From positions 4,960,001 to 5,024,000 of the forward strand of contig NZ_CP053085.1 of the NCBI RefSeq assembly GCF_013004105.1: a stretch of DNA of 64,000 nucleotides, read 5' to 3'. The stretch is from Gemmatimonas groenlandica (GTDB lineage: Bacteria > Gemmatimonadota > Gemmatimonadetes > Gemmatimonadales > Gemmatimonadaceae). Shown here one piece after another: positions 9,801-18,528 of this stretch. Made by a program: the position numbers and the translations under genes. The notes beneath the pieces were generated by a model. The model worked only from the letters and a program-made list of their open reading frames with translations. It was not told the origin of the DNA and made no database searches. Positions within the stretch are counted from its first letter, which is position 1; each line of letters starts with the position of its first letter.

Positions 9801-10004
9801 GTGGCCATTCCCTCCGACATACGAGCGCTTGCTCCCGCGCTTGGTCAGCAGGCCGATCGGCTCGCGCGCTCCGACGCGCTGCGCGCGCTTGGCCAGACGG
9901 CGGCGGCCGGGCAGTGGTATGCATCGCTTCGCGATGGCCCCGGTTTGTGGAACAGTCCATACCTCGCGACCGTCGCCGAACGCCTCACGGTTTCCGGCAA
10001 ATGA
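6795..10004 (+). CDS. Membrane-anchored Ser/Thr protein kinase with TPR-like C-terminus
   Basis: 1069 aa, translationally coupled to the ECF sigma gene by an 8-bp overlap. An N-terminal helical segment (about 1-125) comes before the kinase domain (about 131-395): glycine loop LGTGGMGVVY, Lys161, catalytic HRDLKPAN (Asp255), DFG at 273-275 and MAPE. One transmembrane helix lies at about 426-444. Then comes a TolB/FlgO-like segment (IAVLPFAV, about 465-600) and a long alanine-rich repeat region resembling TPRs to the end. All catalytic residues are present. The long N-terminal extension before the kinase is typical of kinases paired with ECF sigma factors, which makes the sigma factor the most likely partner (inference). 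Confidence 0.9.
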   Translation: MTDSIVRRTSSELSAEAWERLATAFESTMSLPSASREAFVHATYGDDATFRAELLALIACADTAPDFLRALATDVVHPAFGAATSEADSEVQRIVAERAIHPDTVAEAAAAQSPPAQSSAHASLVGRSVRHFEVRSLLGTGGMGVVYLARDTMLGRDVALKFLAPGQFTDAAARRRLIREAQAASALDDVHVCAVHAIEETDDGGLCLVMNYCRGGTLRDRVRAGPLPVADSIAIARQLASGLASAHRAGIVHRDLKPANVGFADGEVAKILDFGVVVRAGADDATFSAGSAAAAGTLPYMAPEVLRGAVADARADVWALGVILHEMLTGRRPFSGSSEAAVLYSIIDHEPAPIVREDGESIPLPLVNLIIDMLAKSPAERPANGAEVLSRLESLDGPSVQTTPRSNAHVPSIPMVRPSALQRFSRIAFGLAATAFIAFVVWTLGRSRTTSPITAPLEVARIVGPLPSIAVLPFAVRGGNELQYLREGMVDLLTPAFDATALVRGVDPNSSIGASRSIGAAAIDSATARTLAIQLGAQRYVVGSVVRAGEGLTVRATLHHADGRDVARAQVSVARFDRLFAGVESLVRQLLAAELQAPGDTVAGLAATMTASSQALRAYLDGERELRDARPASAVALFSRAIREDSLFALAWYRLARAARWSEVDSLQALAVRRAFDLSASLPLRLQQIVRGYHALRVGSPLEAERQFRQIVSDYPTDVDAWMLLGETLFENNQFLGRATTDATVPFRKVMTLDGRNREVTVYLMELAARAGHRGELDTLFQMYFSPNSAGEQPGIRRTYLALHARRMGLGDRAIDDPVSALIALRRAGSDPSDLRAARRFATVLVSPTNPSAMRVEGLFALATLDWSSGNTEAAGERWREAALIDADATLLHRALMMISPAVSVHPDSLRAVRRLLESTRAPATSMRELSREEHSSLRLYLVGMLGRQLGDTAGLARAQQQLSTLVGAGRLAKPLASALRGHLAMARGEPAQALAAFERSAVAIPSDIRALAPALGQQADRLARSDALRALGQTAAAGQWYASLRDGPGLWNSPYLATVAERLTVSGK

Positions 10005-10092
10005 ACACTGCCGCAATCATTTCGTGACGTCGCCAACCGGTCGGTACCGCGATGTGTGCGGACTGCCACGGTTCACGCGCCGGTGGCGTCCC

Positions 10093-10869
10093 ATGTGGCT
10101 GCTCACGTCGGGAGTTTGCCGCACGGCGTTGGGGCTGCTGAGCGCGGTCGGCCCGATATCAACGACGGTGCATGCTGAAGCGACCACTGATCGCCAGGCC
10201 GGGCTCCGGCCGATGGCATCGACCGCACCGATCGCCGGCCGACGGGTTCCCACGCCCGTCACGCGGGACCTGTTGCGCCTGGACCTGGCGCGCGTAGGCG
10301 ACGCGCTGCCTCCGGGTTGGCGACTCGAACCGGTTCGGGGGCAGCGCCCACCGAATACCATCGTGGTCGACTCGGGTTCGATGCGGTACCTGCGTATCGC
10401 CGGTCAGGCTCGCGCCGCGTTTCTTGGCTACGCCCTCACACCGCCGATCAGCGAGACCAGTGGTGCATTGCACTGGAGGTGGCGAGTCGTACGGTCGCCC
10501 GATGGGACCGACCTTCGTACGCGATCCGGCGATGACGCCGCGATCCGTGTCTTCGTGGTGTTCCGACGGACGGGCTGGCTCAACCGCACGCCGCGCGCGC
10601 TGTTTTACACCATCGGTGGCGCCGAACCGTCCTCGTACCAAGGGCGTCGCTCCTTCACCTCACCCGACTTGTACGTAGTGCGTGCGGGTGCCGCGCAGGA
10701 CGCGCGGGAGTGGGTTGACGTCGTCGTCGACCCAGCGGCGGACTATCGGCGCTCGTGGGGCGCCGAACCACCGCCTATCGAAGGCGTCGGCTTGATGCAG
10801 GATACCGATCAGACGCACTTGGCCGCGGTGGCCGACGTACAATCCCTCACCTGGAAACCTCGACCATGA
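10093..10869 (+). CDS. DUF3047 domain protein, exported
   Basis: 258 aa. It begins with a signal-peptide-like stretch (MWLLTSGVCRTALGLL, then AVGPISTTVHAEA). The body shows the DUF3047 pattern: LPPGWRLEPV near the start, LHWRWRVV in the middle, DDAAIRVFVVF, LFYTIGG, and the ending GVGLMQDTDQT. Function of the family is unknown; it is often predicted to be periplasmic. ATG 10093 is chosen as the first start with a signal peptide; the frame upstream is open only as a shadow of the kinase gene. Its stop overlaps the next start (ATGA), so it is translated with the DM13 lipoprotein. Confidence 0.75.
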   Translation: MWLLTSGVCRTALGLLSAVGPISTTVHAEATTDRQAGLRPMASTAPIAGRRVPTPVTRDLLRLDLARVGDALPPGWRLEPVRGQRPPNTIVVDSGSMRYLRIAGQARAAFLGYALTPPISETSGALHWRWRVVRSPDGTDLRTRSGDDAAIRVFVVFRRTGWLNRTPRALFYTIGGAEPSSYQGRRSFTSPDLYVVRAGAAQDAREWVDVVVDPAADYRRSWGAEPPPIEGVGLMQDTDQTHLAAVADVQSLTWKPRP

Positions 10870-11312
10870 AGCGTGCCCATCTCCATCGCTGGTGTTTACT
10901 TGCCGCGGCGACGTGTATCGGCTCCGCGGTCGGCTGCAACGGTGCGGTCCCGCCCACCGCACCGGACGCCGTGGCAGTGACCCCGGTCGAAGGGCCCACC
11001 GGATCCGGACGAACGTCGGCATTCGTGCGCACCGGCTACGCCGTGGCTGGTACGGCGACGCTCGTGACTGAGAACGGCGTCGCGCGGCTGACCTTCTCGA
11101 GCAACTTCAATATCGCGCAGACACCTGGCCCTGTCGTGTACCTGAATACGACCAACAACGCGAACACGGGACAGCCGTTGCGCGTTGGCGCCTTGCAAAG
11201 TCGCCAAGGCGCGCAGACATATACGTTCCAGGTGCCGCCGGGCGTGACCTATGGCTGGGTCCTGATCTGGTGCGACCCGTTCAACGTGTCGATGGCGCAC
11301 GCGCCCTTGTAG
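10866..11312 (+). CDS. DM13-domain lipoprotein
   Basis: 148 aa. A lipoprotein signal ends at a Cys (SAVGCNGAV), so it is probably membrane anchored outside the cytoplasm. The rest resembles a DM13 domain: GYAVAGTATLVTENG, GPVVYLNTTNN and the characteristic late motif WVLIWCDPFNVSMAHAPL. DM13 domains have been proposed to act in electron transfer or redox through the conserved Cys. Coupled to the DUF3047 gene by ATGA. The strong hairpin at 11457-11487 may end this transcript. Confidence 0.8.
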   Translation: MKRAHLHRWCLLAAATCIGSAVGCNGAVPPTAPDAVAVTPVEGPTGSGRTSAFVRTGYAVAGTATLVTENGVARLTFSSNFNIAQTPGPVVYLNTTNNANTGQPLRVGALQSRQGAQTYTFQVPPGVTYGWVLIWCDPFNVSMAHAPL

Positions 11313-11456
11313 CCCGTCGTGCGAAGCCCCCCGGGAAGAGTTCGACACTGTCACGGCTCAGTGTGGATATACGTTCGCACTCCCACGCCATGCTGCATCA
11401 ATTTCGCGATCCTTCCACGAACGCTACGCTCAAGCTCGACACGAGCGAATCGACGT

Positions 11457-11487
11457 CACGGCCCTGAACCTACGGTTCAGGGCCGTG
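11457..11487. terminator. 14-bp stem hairpin between convergent genes
   Basis: CACGGCCCTGAACC, loop TAC, then GGTTCAGGGCCGTG: a perfect 14-bp GC-rich stem. It sits between the convergent DM13 gene and propeller lipoprotein gene, so it may act for both strands. There is no T-tract on either side, so efficiency is uncertain. Confidence 0.7.
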
Positions 11488-11511
11488 CGTGCGTCGCGCC
11501 TACGCGGTTTC

Positions 11512-12651
11512 CTACTGCGCCGCGAGTCCGTACGCGCTGCTCGGAATGCCATTCACCGGGCCCAGTCCACTGAGCGTTCCGTTGGCGTTCACGGTATACG
11601 GGCGCAGGGTGTTATTTCCGGGAGAGAGAATGTAGGCGTACTGGCTATTGCGGCTCAGTGCCATGTCGATCGGACTGCTACCGGCTCCCGTGTTGGCGGC
11701 CACCGACGCGAGCAGCGACAAACTGTTGTCCGGGCTGCGTTCGAAACCTGACACCGAGCCGCTACCGGTGTTGGTGGTGAATACCAAGCGGCCGTTGTTT
11801 GTGATCACCACCCAGCATGCCGCCGTTTGCAGCGTCGGCACGGACGCGCTGATCACCTGTAGCGTTCCGTCGTTGGCTATCGCGTATGTGGACAGCACAG
11901 ACCCATTCGGCGCGCCGCCGACTGCTTCGGACACCACAAGACGACCGCGGTTGTCGAACGCGAAGCCAAACGGCGTTGGACTTGCCGATGGCGACGAGAC
12001 ACGGTTACCGATCTGCCCGTTACCCGACAGGGGGTAAGTCGAGATGCGGTTCGTTCCCTTCTCCGTGACCACAAGCCGGGTGCCTTGCGGATCGACGGCG
12101 ACCTGCGCCGGTCCCGTCATCGCGGCGCTGAGCGGTTGTGTGGCGCCGGCCAATGGACTCAGCGTACCGTCCTGCGACAGGGTGAAGCCCTGCACGTTGT
12201 TTGGCATGCCGGCGTTCAGTACGTACACAACGGATCCCCGAATCGCGACGCTCACTGGGAAGGTGCCGCCTGATGGTTCGCGATCGGTCAGCGTGAGTGT
12301 CGTGCCGTCGACGCGGAAGACGCTGACATCGTTGCTTCCGGCATTCGTGACGAGCAGCCAGCGCCCGTTCTCTGCCAGCGTCACGGATCCCTGCGATCCC
12401 AGATTACTGGCGCCACTTCCGGTGCCGCCCGTTGGTACATCGGAGCGCTGGCTCAGGCGTCCATCGGCGCTGCGCTGGAACACGATCACTTCGTTGGCGA
12501 CCGCGTCATTGGTGGATGTGTAGACCGCCCCTGCCGACTGGCCGCCGCTGCTGTTGAAAGCGGCGGTGGCGGTCGGCGTAAGCGCGGTTGGCGCGGTGTC
12601 GGAGCAAGCGGCGAGCGCGAGCAGGCTCAACGCGGCGAGAGTTCGGGTCAT
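11512..12651 (-). CDS. Beta-propeller (lactonase-like) lipoprotein
   Basis: 379 aa. Signal peptide with lipobox (LLALAACSDT), then a body of repeated blades of the 7-bladed lactonase/YncE type: VLAENGRWLLVTNAGSNDVSVF, VAVDPQGTRLVVTEKGTNRIS, FAFDNRGRLVVSEAVGG, LVFTTNTGSGSVSGF, YILSPGNNTLRPY. These repeated N-D/N-x-V turns are structural and give no substrate. ATG 12651 is preferred over TTG 12657 because AGGAG lies 8 bases upstream. It is exported and probably outer-surface. It is a separate lineage from the PD40 lipoprotein at 15940-17253. Confidence 0.8.
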   Translation of the reverse strand: MTRTLAALSLLALAACSDTAPTALTPTATAAFNSSGGQSAGAVYTSTNDAVANEVIVFQRSADGRLSQRSDVPTGGTGSGASNLGSQGSVTLAENGRWLLVTNAGSNDVSVFRVDGTTLTLTDREPSGGTFPVSVAIRGSVVYVLNAGMPNNVQGFTLSQDGTLSPLAGATQPLSAAMTGPAQVAVDPQGTRLVVTEKGTNRISTYPLSGNGQIGNRVSSPSASPTPFGFAFDNRGRLVVSEAVGGAPNGSVLSTYAIANDGTLQVISASVPTLQTAACWVVITNNGRLVFTTNTGSGSVSGFERSPDNSLSLLASVAANTGAGSSPIDMALSRNSQYAYILSPGNNTLRPYTVNANGTLSGLGPVNGIPSSAYGLAAQ

Positions 12652-12916
12652 CGGCAATTCTCCTTGAGTGGGGTTTGGAGAGCATGGTGCTCACATAGCC
12701 ACACCCGAAAACCGACGAAACCGGCTCACCCGCGACCGAAACGAGAGACAGAGCCGCCCTTCGCGAACCGTCACGAAGCCTGTCTCGAGCGGGTGGATAG
12801 GCGCATGCCGGGGACGGGAGCTTGCGTACGCGAGCTGGGTATTTTATCGGGACCGCGTCAGCGTTGTACCTTGACCGGGAGTAAACCCCGACTCTCCCGC
12901 GAGCCTGGTGAAGCCA

Positions 12917-14302
12917 ATGAGCAGCACATCACATCTCGACGCCGTGACAACAGCGCCGCTAGAAACGTCTGCACCCGCACCACTCATCGAGCGCGTGCTC
13001 GGTCCGTTTCAGCGATTCTTCTCAACGAACGCATCGAGTGGCCTGTTGCTGCTCGCGACGACCGCCGTGGCGCTGGTGTGGGCCAACTCGCCGTGGGCGG
13101 AAGCCTATCATCACCTCTGGGACACGCCGTTCAGCGTCGGCACACCGACGTTCAGTCTCGCGCTGCCGCTTCACGCGTGGGTGAACGATGGGCTGATGGC
13201 CATCTTCTTTTTTCTCGTTGGGCTCGAGATCAAGCGTGAGGTGCTCATCGGTGAGCTCTCCACGCGTCGATCCGCCGCGTTACCGGTGGCTGCGGCGCTG
13301 GGTGGGATGCTGGTCCCTGCGCTGCTCTTTGCAAGCGTGAACGCGGGCCGTCCCGGGGCAGCTGGCTGGGGCGTCCCAATGGCCACCGACATTGCCTTCG
13401 CGCTTGGTATCCTGGCGCTGCTCGGCAACCGCGTCCCGTCTAGTTTGCGGGTGTTTCTGGCCGCGCTGGCCATCGCGGACGACTTGGGGGCGGTACTGGT
13501 CATCGCCTTCTTCTACACAAGCGCCATCGACTGGTCGGCGCTCGGTGCGGCGGGCGTCGTGTTGCTAGTTCTCATCGGCCTCAACCGCGCCGGTGCACGG
13601 CGACCTGCCACCTATGCGCTCCTCGGCGCGGTGCTGTGGCTCTTCATGCTCAAGTCGGGGATCCACGCGACGATCGCCGGCGTGTTGCTCGCCCTCACGG
13701 TGCCTGCACGGACGCGCATCAGCGAAGACGAGTTTCTTGCCTCGGCCGAGGCAAGTCTCGCCGATTTTCGCGCGTCCGACGAAGAAGGCACAACGGTGCT
13801 GACCAATCAGGGACACCAGGACGCCCTGCAGTCACTCGAGTCCGCCGCCGACGCCGCACAGTCTCCCCTGCAGCAGATGGAGCACGCGCTGCACGGCGTC
13901 GTGGCCTTTTTCATCATGCCGATCTTTGCGCTCGCGAACGCCGGTGTCTCGCTCGGTACAGACCTCGGCGCGGCGGCTACCGATCCAATCGCGATTGGCG
14001 TGGCACTTGGTCTGTTGCTCGGTAAGCCGATCGGGATCACGCTGGCCAGTTTCCTTGCGGTGCGCGGCGGGGCAGCCGACTTACCGAGCGGCGCATCGTG
14101 GGGGCACGTCCACGGTGCGGCCTGGCTTGGCGGCATCGGCTTCACCATGTCGCTGTTCATCGCCGGACTGGCGTTCAAGTCGGCCGAGCAGCTCGACATC
14201 GCCAAGTTGGCAGTGCTTGGCGCATCGACGCTGGCGGGCGTCGTTGGCTACACGCTGCTGAGATTGGGGGTGGGCGTGCGTCCGACGCAGGCCGAACGAT
14301 GA
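12917..14302 (+). CDS. nhaA: Na+/H+ antiporter NhaA
   Basis: 461 aa. Exchanges external H+ for internal Na+/Li+ across the inner membrane, for pH and sodium homeostasis. Clear NhaA landmarks: LLLLATTAVALVWANSPWA in the first helix, MAIFFFLVGLEIKREVLIGELS, WGVPMATDIAFALGIL, the ion-binding pair in LAIADDLGAVLVIAFFYT, and GGIGFTMSLFIAGLAF near the end. A hydrophilic loop of about 60 residues (roughly 270-330, Asp/Glu/Gln rich) is longer than in E. coli NhaA, as in many non-enteric homologues. ATG 12917 is chosen; GTG 12908 is an alternative. The stop overlaps the DUF389 start (ATGA). Confidence 0.93.
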   Translation: MSSTSHLDAVTTAPLETSAPAPLIERVLGPFQRFFSTNASSGLLLLATTAVALVWANSPWAEAYHHLWDTPFSVGTPTFSLALPLHAWVNDGLMAIFFFLVGLEIKREVLIGELSTRRSAALPVAAALGGMLVPALLFASVNAGRPGAAGWGVPMATDIAFALGILALLGNRVPSSLRVFLAALAIADDLGAVLVIAFFYTSAIDWSALGAAGVVLLVLIGLNRAGARRPATYALLGAVLWLFMLKSGIHATIAGVLLALTVPARTRISEDEFLASAEASLADFRASDEEGTTVLTNQGHQDALQSLESAADAAQSPLQQMEHALHGVVAFFIMPIFALANAGVSLGTDLGAAATDPIAIGVALGLLLGKPIGITLASFLAVRGGAADLPSGASWGHVHGAAWLGGIGFTMSLFIAGLAFKSAEQLDIAKLAVLGASTLAGVVGYTLLRLGVGVRPTQAER

Positions 14303-15687
14303 TTACGACACGCAGCCGGCCGCTCATCGCGCTCGCACGGCAAGTGCTGTCGCTTCGCGAGGAAACCGACTACGAGTCAACCATCCAGCAGGTGCGTGAG
14401 GCCTCCGAGCTTCGGAGTGGGGGGGTGTGGGCCCTCGCGTTTGCGATTCTCATTGCGTCGGTCGGGCTCAACGTCAACTCCACGGCGGTGATCATCGGCG
14501 CGATGCTGATTTCGCCGTTGATGGGGCCGATCGTCGGCGCAGGGTTTGCGCTCGGAACAGACGATCTGCCGCTGCTGCGCCTCAGCACGCGAAACCTGTT
14601 GGTGTCGACGGGCATCGCGCTCGGAGCCTCCACGCTCTACTTCGCGATCTCGCCGTTGGCGGATGCGCAATCCGAGTTGCTCGCACGCACGCACCCCAAC
14701 CTGTACGATGTGCTGATCGCCTTGTTCGGCGGTGGCGCTGGCATTGTCGCGACATCACGGAAGGCGAATAAGAGCACGGTGATTCCTGGCGTTGCCATCG
14801 CCACGGCGCTGATGCCGCCGTTGTGTACCGCCGGCTTTGGTCTCGCGCATCTCGATTGGTGGTTCTTCTTCGGCGCGATGAACCTCTTTGTGATCAACGC
14901 GCTCTTCATCTGTTTGGCGACGCTCGTATTCGTCAGAGTCATGCGGTTTGCACGTGCCACAGCCGATGACGAATCACGCACGGCTCGGGCTCACGTACTC
15001 GTCGTGCTCATGACTCTTGGCCTTTTGGTACCGAGCGCGTATACCGCGTGGACCGCGGTGCAGGAGACCCGATTCCGCAGCGCGGCACGACGTTTTGTCG
15101 CAGAGCAGCTCAACTTCGCGGATCAAACGGCATTGAACGTCGCCCTCACCTATCGGCGCGACAGCTCGTCGATCGAGGCGACACTGATCGGTGAACCGAT
15201 GACATCGGCCGCGGTCGATTCGCTGAAGCAGCGGCTGCCTTCGTATGGTCTGTCCCGCACGAGGCTCGCGCTGCGTCAGCCCTTTTCGAAACAGCTTTCC
15301 CCAGGACAGATCGGCGAGCTCGTGCGAGAAGGACTGCAGCAGAGCAACGACTCGCGGCTGGAGCGAGGGCCCGAGCCGAACTCCGGCGCGAAGGACGCCC
15401 TTATTCGTACGCTGCAGGACGAGGCGTCCCGGCTTCGCGCGCGTGAACTCCCGACGGCAGCGGTCACGCAGGAACTCGCAGCTCTCTATCCTGCACTGAA
15501 CGCACTCGGTGTCAGTCGTCTCGCTCCCGTGGTCGTCGACACGGGCACGAGAAAGCAACAGCTCCTTGGAGTGGTGGCACGTTGGCGGCGCCTTCCGTCT
15601 GCAGACGAGCGCAGGCGCGTTCAGTCCTGGCTCGTCGTGCGCCTGCAGGCTGATTCGGTTGAACTCACGAATGTGCTTGTCCGATAG
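14299..15687 (+). CDS. DUF389 family membrane protein
   Basis: 462 aa. Overlaps nhaA by ATGA, so the two are co-translated. The N-terminal half is a DUF389 domain with about six helices and the motifs GVWALAFAILIASVGLNVNS, AVIIGAMLISPLMGPIVG, LLRLSTRNLLVS and ATALMPPLCTAGFGL. A seventh hydrophobic segment (VLVVLMTLGLLVPSAYTAW, about 235) leads to a soluble C-terminal domain of about 200 residues that looks periplasmic. The family's role is unknown. Linkage to NhaA hints at ion or envelope homeostasis (inference). Confidence 0.85.
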   Translation: MITTRSRPLIALARQVLSLREETDYESTIQQVREASELRSGGVWALAFAILIASVGLNVNSTAVIIGAMLISPLMGPIVGAGFALGTDDLPLLRLSTRNLLVSTGIALGASTLYFAISPLADAQSELLARTHPNLYDVLIALFGGGAGIVATSRKANKSTVIPGVAIATALMPPLCTAGFGLAHLDWWFFFGAMNLFVINALFICLATLVFVRVMRFARATADDESRTARAHVLVVLMTLGLLVPSAYTAWTAVQETRFRSAARRFVAEQLNFADQTALNVALTYRRDSSSIEATLIGEPMTSAAVDSLKQRLPSYGLSRTRLALRQPFSKQLSPGQIGELVREGLQQSNDSRLERGPEPNSGAKDALIRTLQDEASRLRARELPTAAVTQELAALYPALNALGVSRLAPVVVDTGTRKQQLLGVVARWRRLPSADERRRVQSWLVVRLQADSVELTNVLVR

Positions 15688-15939
15688 GGATCGGCGAGCG
15701 TGTGCAGTCCGCCGAAAGTGACTGGCTCTGGCATGCGTGCTAGAGATCGTGCGGCGGTCTTAGATATCCGGCGCTACGGTGGCCAGCAGCTTAGCGAGCG
15801 GTCATGCCGAGCCGACCACGCGGGTGTGAGATCCTTTCCGACCAGCGCTGGCCCATCCGGTAGACGCGGCGTTCTCGCGCGCGGCGCTCTCACGCCGCGC
15901 GCGTTGATTCAACAACATGCTGGCAGACCGCGCCGCGGC

Positions 15940-17253
15940 CTATCTCGCGATCGCTTTCGCGTAAATCTGGAATACCCCTTGTGGCGGTCGGGGGGAGACC
16001 AGATTGCTGGCGCTGGACCCGAAGGCCACGTGCGTGCCACTGCGCGAGATGACCGCTCCCGTCGAGCTGCCATCGCTGGCTGCACCGCTTGCGCTGGCGC
16101 TCACCACGGTCTCGATGCCCGTGAGTCGGTCGCGCAGGAAGATGCGTGCGCTGAAGCCGCTGTAATTCCTCGAGAAGGCCACCAGACGCGCGTCACCGGA
16201 GAGGACGGCGGTGTTACCGCCATCGACGTCACGCAGCACCAGTGTCATCAAGCCCGACACCAGATCCTTGAGATAGAGTCCGCTTTCGCCAAGGTTGCTG
16301 GGCCCACCGGTGCCGAATGCCAATTGGGTGTTCGACACGAAGTTCGGCGACCAGTACTGGGAGACACCGACGGCCGGCACCCCGGCGCTGGTGCTCGATG
16401 CCAGCACGGTGGTGCCGTCGGTGAGATTGCGCACGAACACGTCCGGCCGGCCATTCGTGTCGCCGTTCACGAGATTGGCCGATGAGGAGACGAATGCGAC
16501 ACGCGTACCATCAGGAGAGATGGCAAACCTGCTGGTCAGTACCTCGCCCTGCGCGACGTTGTCGGTGGGCAGTGTGACGACGCTTCCGGTGGTGAGATCG
16601 CGCAGCATCAGTCGCGCCGGGATCACGTTCTCCCACGTGTATGCCCCCAGATAGACTTGTTGCGGCGTCGTGGAAAAGACCACCTTGGTCCCGTCGTCCG
16701 ACAGGACTCCACCGAAAAAGCCGGTCACCTGCGGTACCGTGCCCGCCGCCGGCGACACCTGTTGCAGCTGGCCGGTCTGCGTGTTCTTCACGAAGACCAT
16801 GTTGGCCAAATTGAATGCGACGAGGCGGCCATCCGGCGTCATTGTGGTGCCGGCGCAGTTCGGGAAGCCGGCAATCGGAACCCCGACGGTACCCGTTGTG
16901 ACGCGCGTGGTCAGGCCGGTCGTGAGGTTCCGCAGGAACAGGTCATTGGTGCCATTGTTGTCACCTGCAACCAGATTCGGCGCGGTGCTCGCGAAAAGCA
17001 CAAGATTTCCGTCTGCCGACAGGCCACACGTGGTGCTCCCGATGGTCGCGGCGGCACCAGTGGTCGTCGTCGTCACCAATCGTAGGGTGCCCGAGGCGAC
17101 CGCCGGCTGAGCGGCAGCGACCTTTTGCAGGGAACTCGTGGCAAGCTCGGGGCCGGTGGATGCGGGCTGATCGCGGCCGCAGCCGACCATGACAGACAAC
17201 AGGGCTGCACTCAGCGCGCCGTGCAATCGTGACGGGGTCGTGCTTCGATCCAT
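15940..17253 (-). CDS. TolB-like PD40-propeller lipoprotein
   Basis: 437 aa. Lipoprotein signal (LLSVMVGCGRDQ) then repeated propeller blades with the PD40 signature: LSADGNLVLFASTAPNLV, MTPDGRLVAFNLANMVF, ISPDGTRVAFVSSSANLV, and matching NDLFLRNL / PDVFVRNL / KLKDL-type strands. No enzymatic motif is visible. ATG 17253 is chosen because AAGGAGCG precedes it; the frame extends 16 codons upstream without an RBS. It stands alone on the minus strand. Role unknown; a surface or periplasmic binding scaffold is plausible. Confidence 0.8.
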   Translation of the reverse strand: MDRSTTPSRLHGALSAALLSVMVGCGRDQPASTGPELATSSLQKVAAAQPAVASGTLRLVTTTTTGAAATIGSTTCGLSADGNLVLFASTAPNLVAGDNNGTNDLFLRNLTTGLTTRVTTGTVGVPIAGFPNCAGTTMTPDGRLVAFNLANMVFVKNTQTGQLQQVSPAAGTVPQVTGFFGGVLSDDGTKVVFSTTPQQVYLGAYTWENVIPARLMLRDLTTGSVVTLPTDNVAQGEVLTSRFAISPDGTRVAFVSSSANLVNGDTNGRPDVFVRNLTDGTTVLASSTSAGVPAVGVSQYWSPNFVSNTQLAFGTGGPSNLGESGLYLKDLVSGLMTLVLRDVDGGNTAVLSGDARLVAFSRNYSGFSARIFLRDRLTGIETVVSASASGAASDGSSTGAVISRSGTHVAFGSSASNLVSPRPPQGVFQIYAKAIAR

Positions 17254-17822
17254 GTGACGCTCCTTGAATTGGGTCAGTGATGCCGGCACACGCCGCGACA
17301 TGTTCGCGGCGTGACCGGGCCAGTACGGGCATTTCGCACGCCCGTGCCGTTACGTCGGTGGTCCTGGCGCGAACAGCACGCCGATACGACCGCAGCATCC
17401 GCCTCCATAGGGCACCGGACGACTCCGGCCCAGTGTGGCGTCGGCGCTGACGGCACCGATGCTCGCACCTTCATCGCCCGATGGCATCGCGGTGCCAACA
17501 CCTGCAACGAGGCTTCACCACCCCACCACTATCCATTACCCGGTTCCATGCGAAACAAGCTCATTCGCTTTGGCGAAGCTCGGCTCCGGCACTGCCGGGC
17601 GATCACGCGGCGTGCGGCGGGACGTTGGGTGTACTCGCATAGCAAGTGCAGGTATGGGAAGCAGCCGAAACGATCGGACACGTGCTGCAACGCTCCCACG
17701 TGCTTGCCGGCATCTTACAGGTCATGGTTTCATGATGAACCATGACTACAGAGGAATGGGCGGTGGAACGAGGGGGAGCACTGGGCTGATGCTCGTCGAG
17801 GCGCTCGTGCTCGTGCGCGCTC
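17254..17822. other. Non-coding stretch before ATPase fragment
   Basis: About 570 bp with no credible gene. The last 90 bp (from 17733) may be the frameshifted His-rich N-terminus belonging to the copper ATPase fragment, since MMNHDY is followed by GMGGG-like residues. The remainder shows nothing I recognise. Confidence 0.5.
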
Positions 17823-18025
17823 GTGCGCTCCGGGCACGACAAGCACACCGGGCACTCCGTCGCGATGTTCCGCGACAAGTTCTGGATTTCGCTGGTGCTC
17901 ACGGTGCGGCCGCTGATCTGGGGACCCATGCTGCCGACGGCGTTTGGCTATACGGCCCCCGTGTTTCCACGCTCGAACTACGTCCCCGTGCGTTTCGGCA
18001 CCGCCGTCTTTGTGTATGAGGAGTT
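17823..18025 (+). pseudogene. CopB-type copper P-type ATPase, N-terminal fragment
   Basis: The frame reads SGHDKHTGHSVAMFRDKFWI, then SLVLTV, GYTAPVFP and FGTAVFVYEE. This is the start of Cu+/heavy-metal P1B ATPases of CopB type: the His-rich tail, the FRDKFWISL entry to the first helix, and the 'FGTAVFVYGG' segment. Only about 65 residues of a ~700-residue protein survive; the actuator, phosphorylation (DKTGT) and ATP domains are absent. It ends where sequence toward the second QueG fragment begins. Confidence 0.75.
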
Positions 18026-18078
18026 TCGAGGGGTCAGAGTCGTTGAAAACTGTCTTGATCGCAAACCCATTAAACGCA

Positions 18079-18423
18079 TCACGGTGGCGGGTGTCGACCA
18101 ATGCGGGCAATCGCCCACGCCGCATGCTCCCGCACCACCGCATGCTCGTGCTCCCGCATCGCCTCGAGCACCGCCAGATCGTCGCCGGTGCCCACGTTGC
18201 CCAGTACCACACACGCGTTGCGCTGCTGCATCCACAGCTTGGCGCGCTTGATCGCGCTGCCCTTGAACGCTGCGGCGTAATCGGCGGCGTCCATCATGAG
18301 CATCTCACGCGCCAACGCCCGCGTGCCCTCACGTGAGCCCGCATCGAGCAACATGTCGCGCGAGGCGAATGCTGGCTCGGACAGCTCGCCTGCGAACTTC
18401 ACGTTCCACGGACACACCTCCTG
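18079..18423 (-). pseudogene. Orphan QueG C-terminal fragment, copy 2
   Basis: Starts at SQEVCPWNVKFAGE and runs through AAFKGSAIKRAKLW, QRNACVVLGNVG and a HEAT-like tail ending GRHPPP. By eye it is only about 60% identical to copy 1, so it is not a recent duplicate. Like copies 1 and 3 it lacks the cobalamin fold, catalytic Asp and the first cluster. The upstream frame continues as RKRFCRQ and EPVRSST, the same non-QueG extension as copy 1. An ATG (18429) is possible here but not in the other copies. Neighbours are also gene remnants, so decay is the simplest reading. Confidence 0.75.
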
Positions 18424-18528
18424 GGACATCTGTCGGCAAAACCGTTTTCTGGTCGAACTCCGGACAGGCTCTCTATCTATAAGAAAGACAACGGGTTAGC
18501 CGCGGCGGTATGCTGGATGTCGAGCATT
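18424..18528. repeat. Shared junction module, copy 2
   Basis: Matches 4917-5020 almost base for base over ~50 bp (TCTGTCGGCAAA, CCGTTTTCTGGT, GAACTCCGGACAGGCTCT), then GACAACGGGTTAGC after a variable stretch of about 15 bp. The DNA match is visibly higher than that of the QueG parts it is joined to. The ends form an imperfect inverted repeat (GGCAAAACCGTT against AACGGGTTAGCC). Confidence 0.7.
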
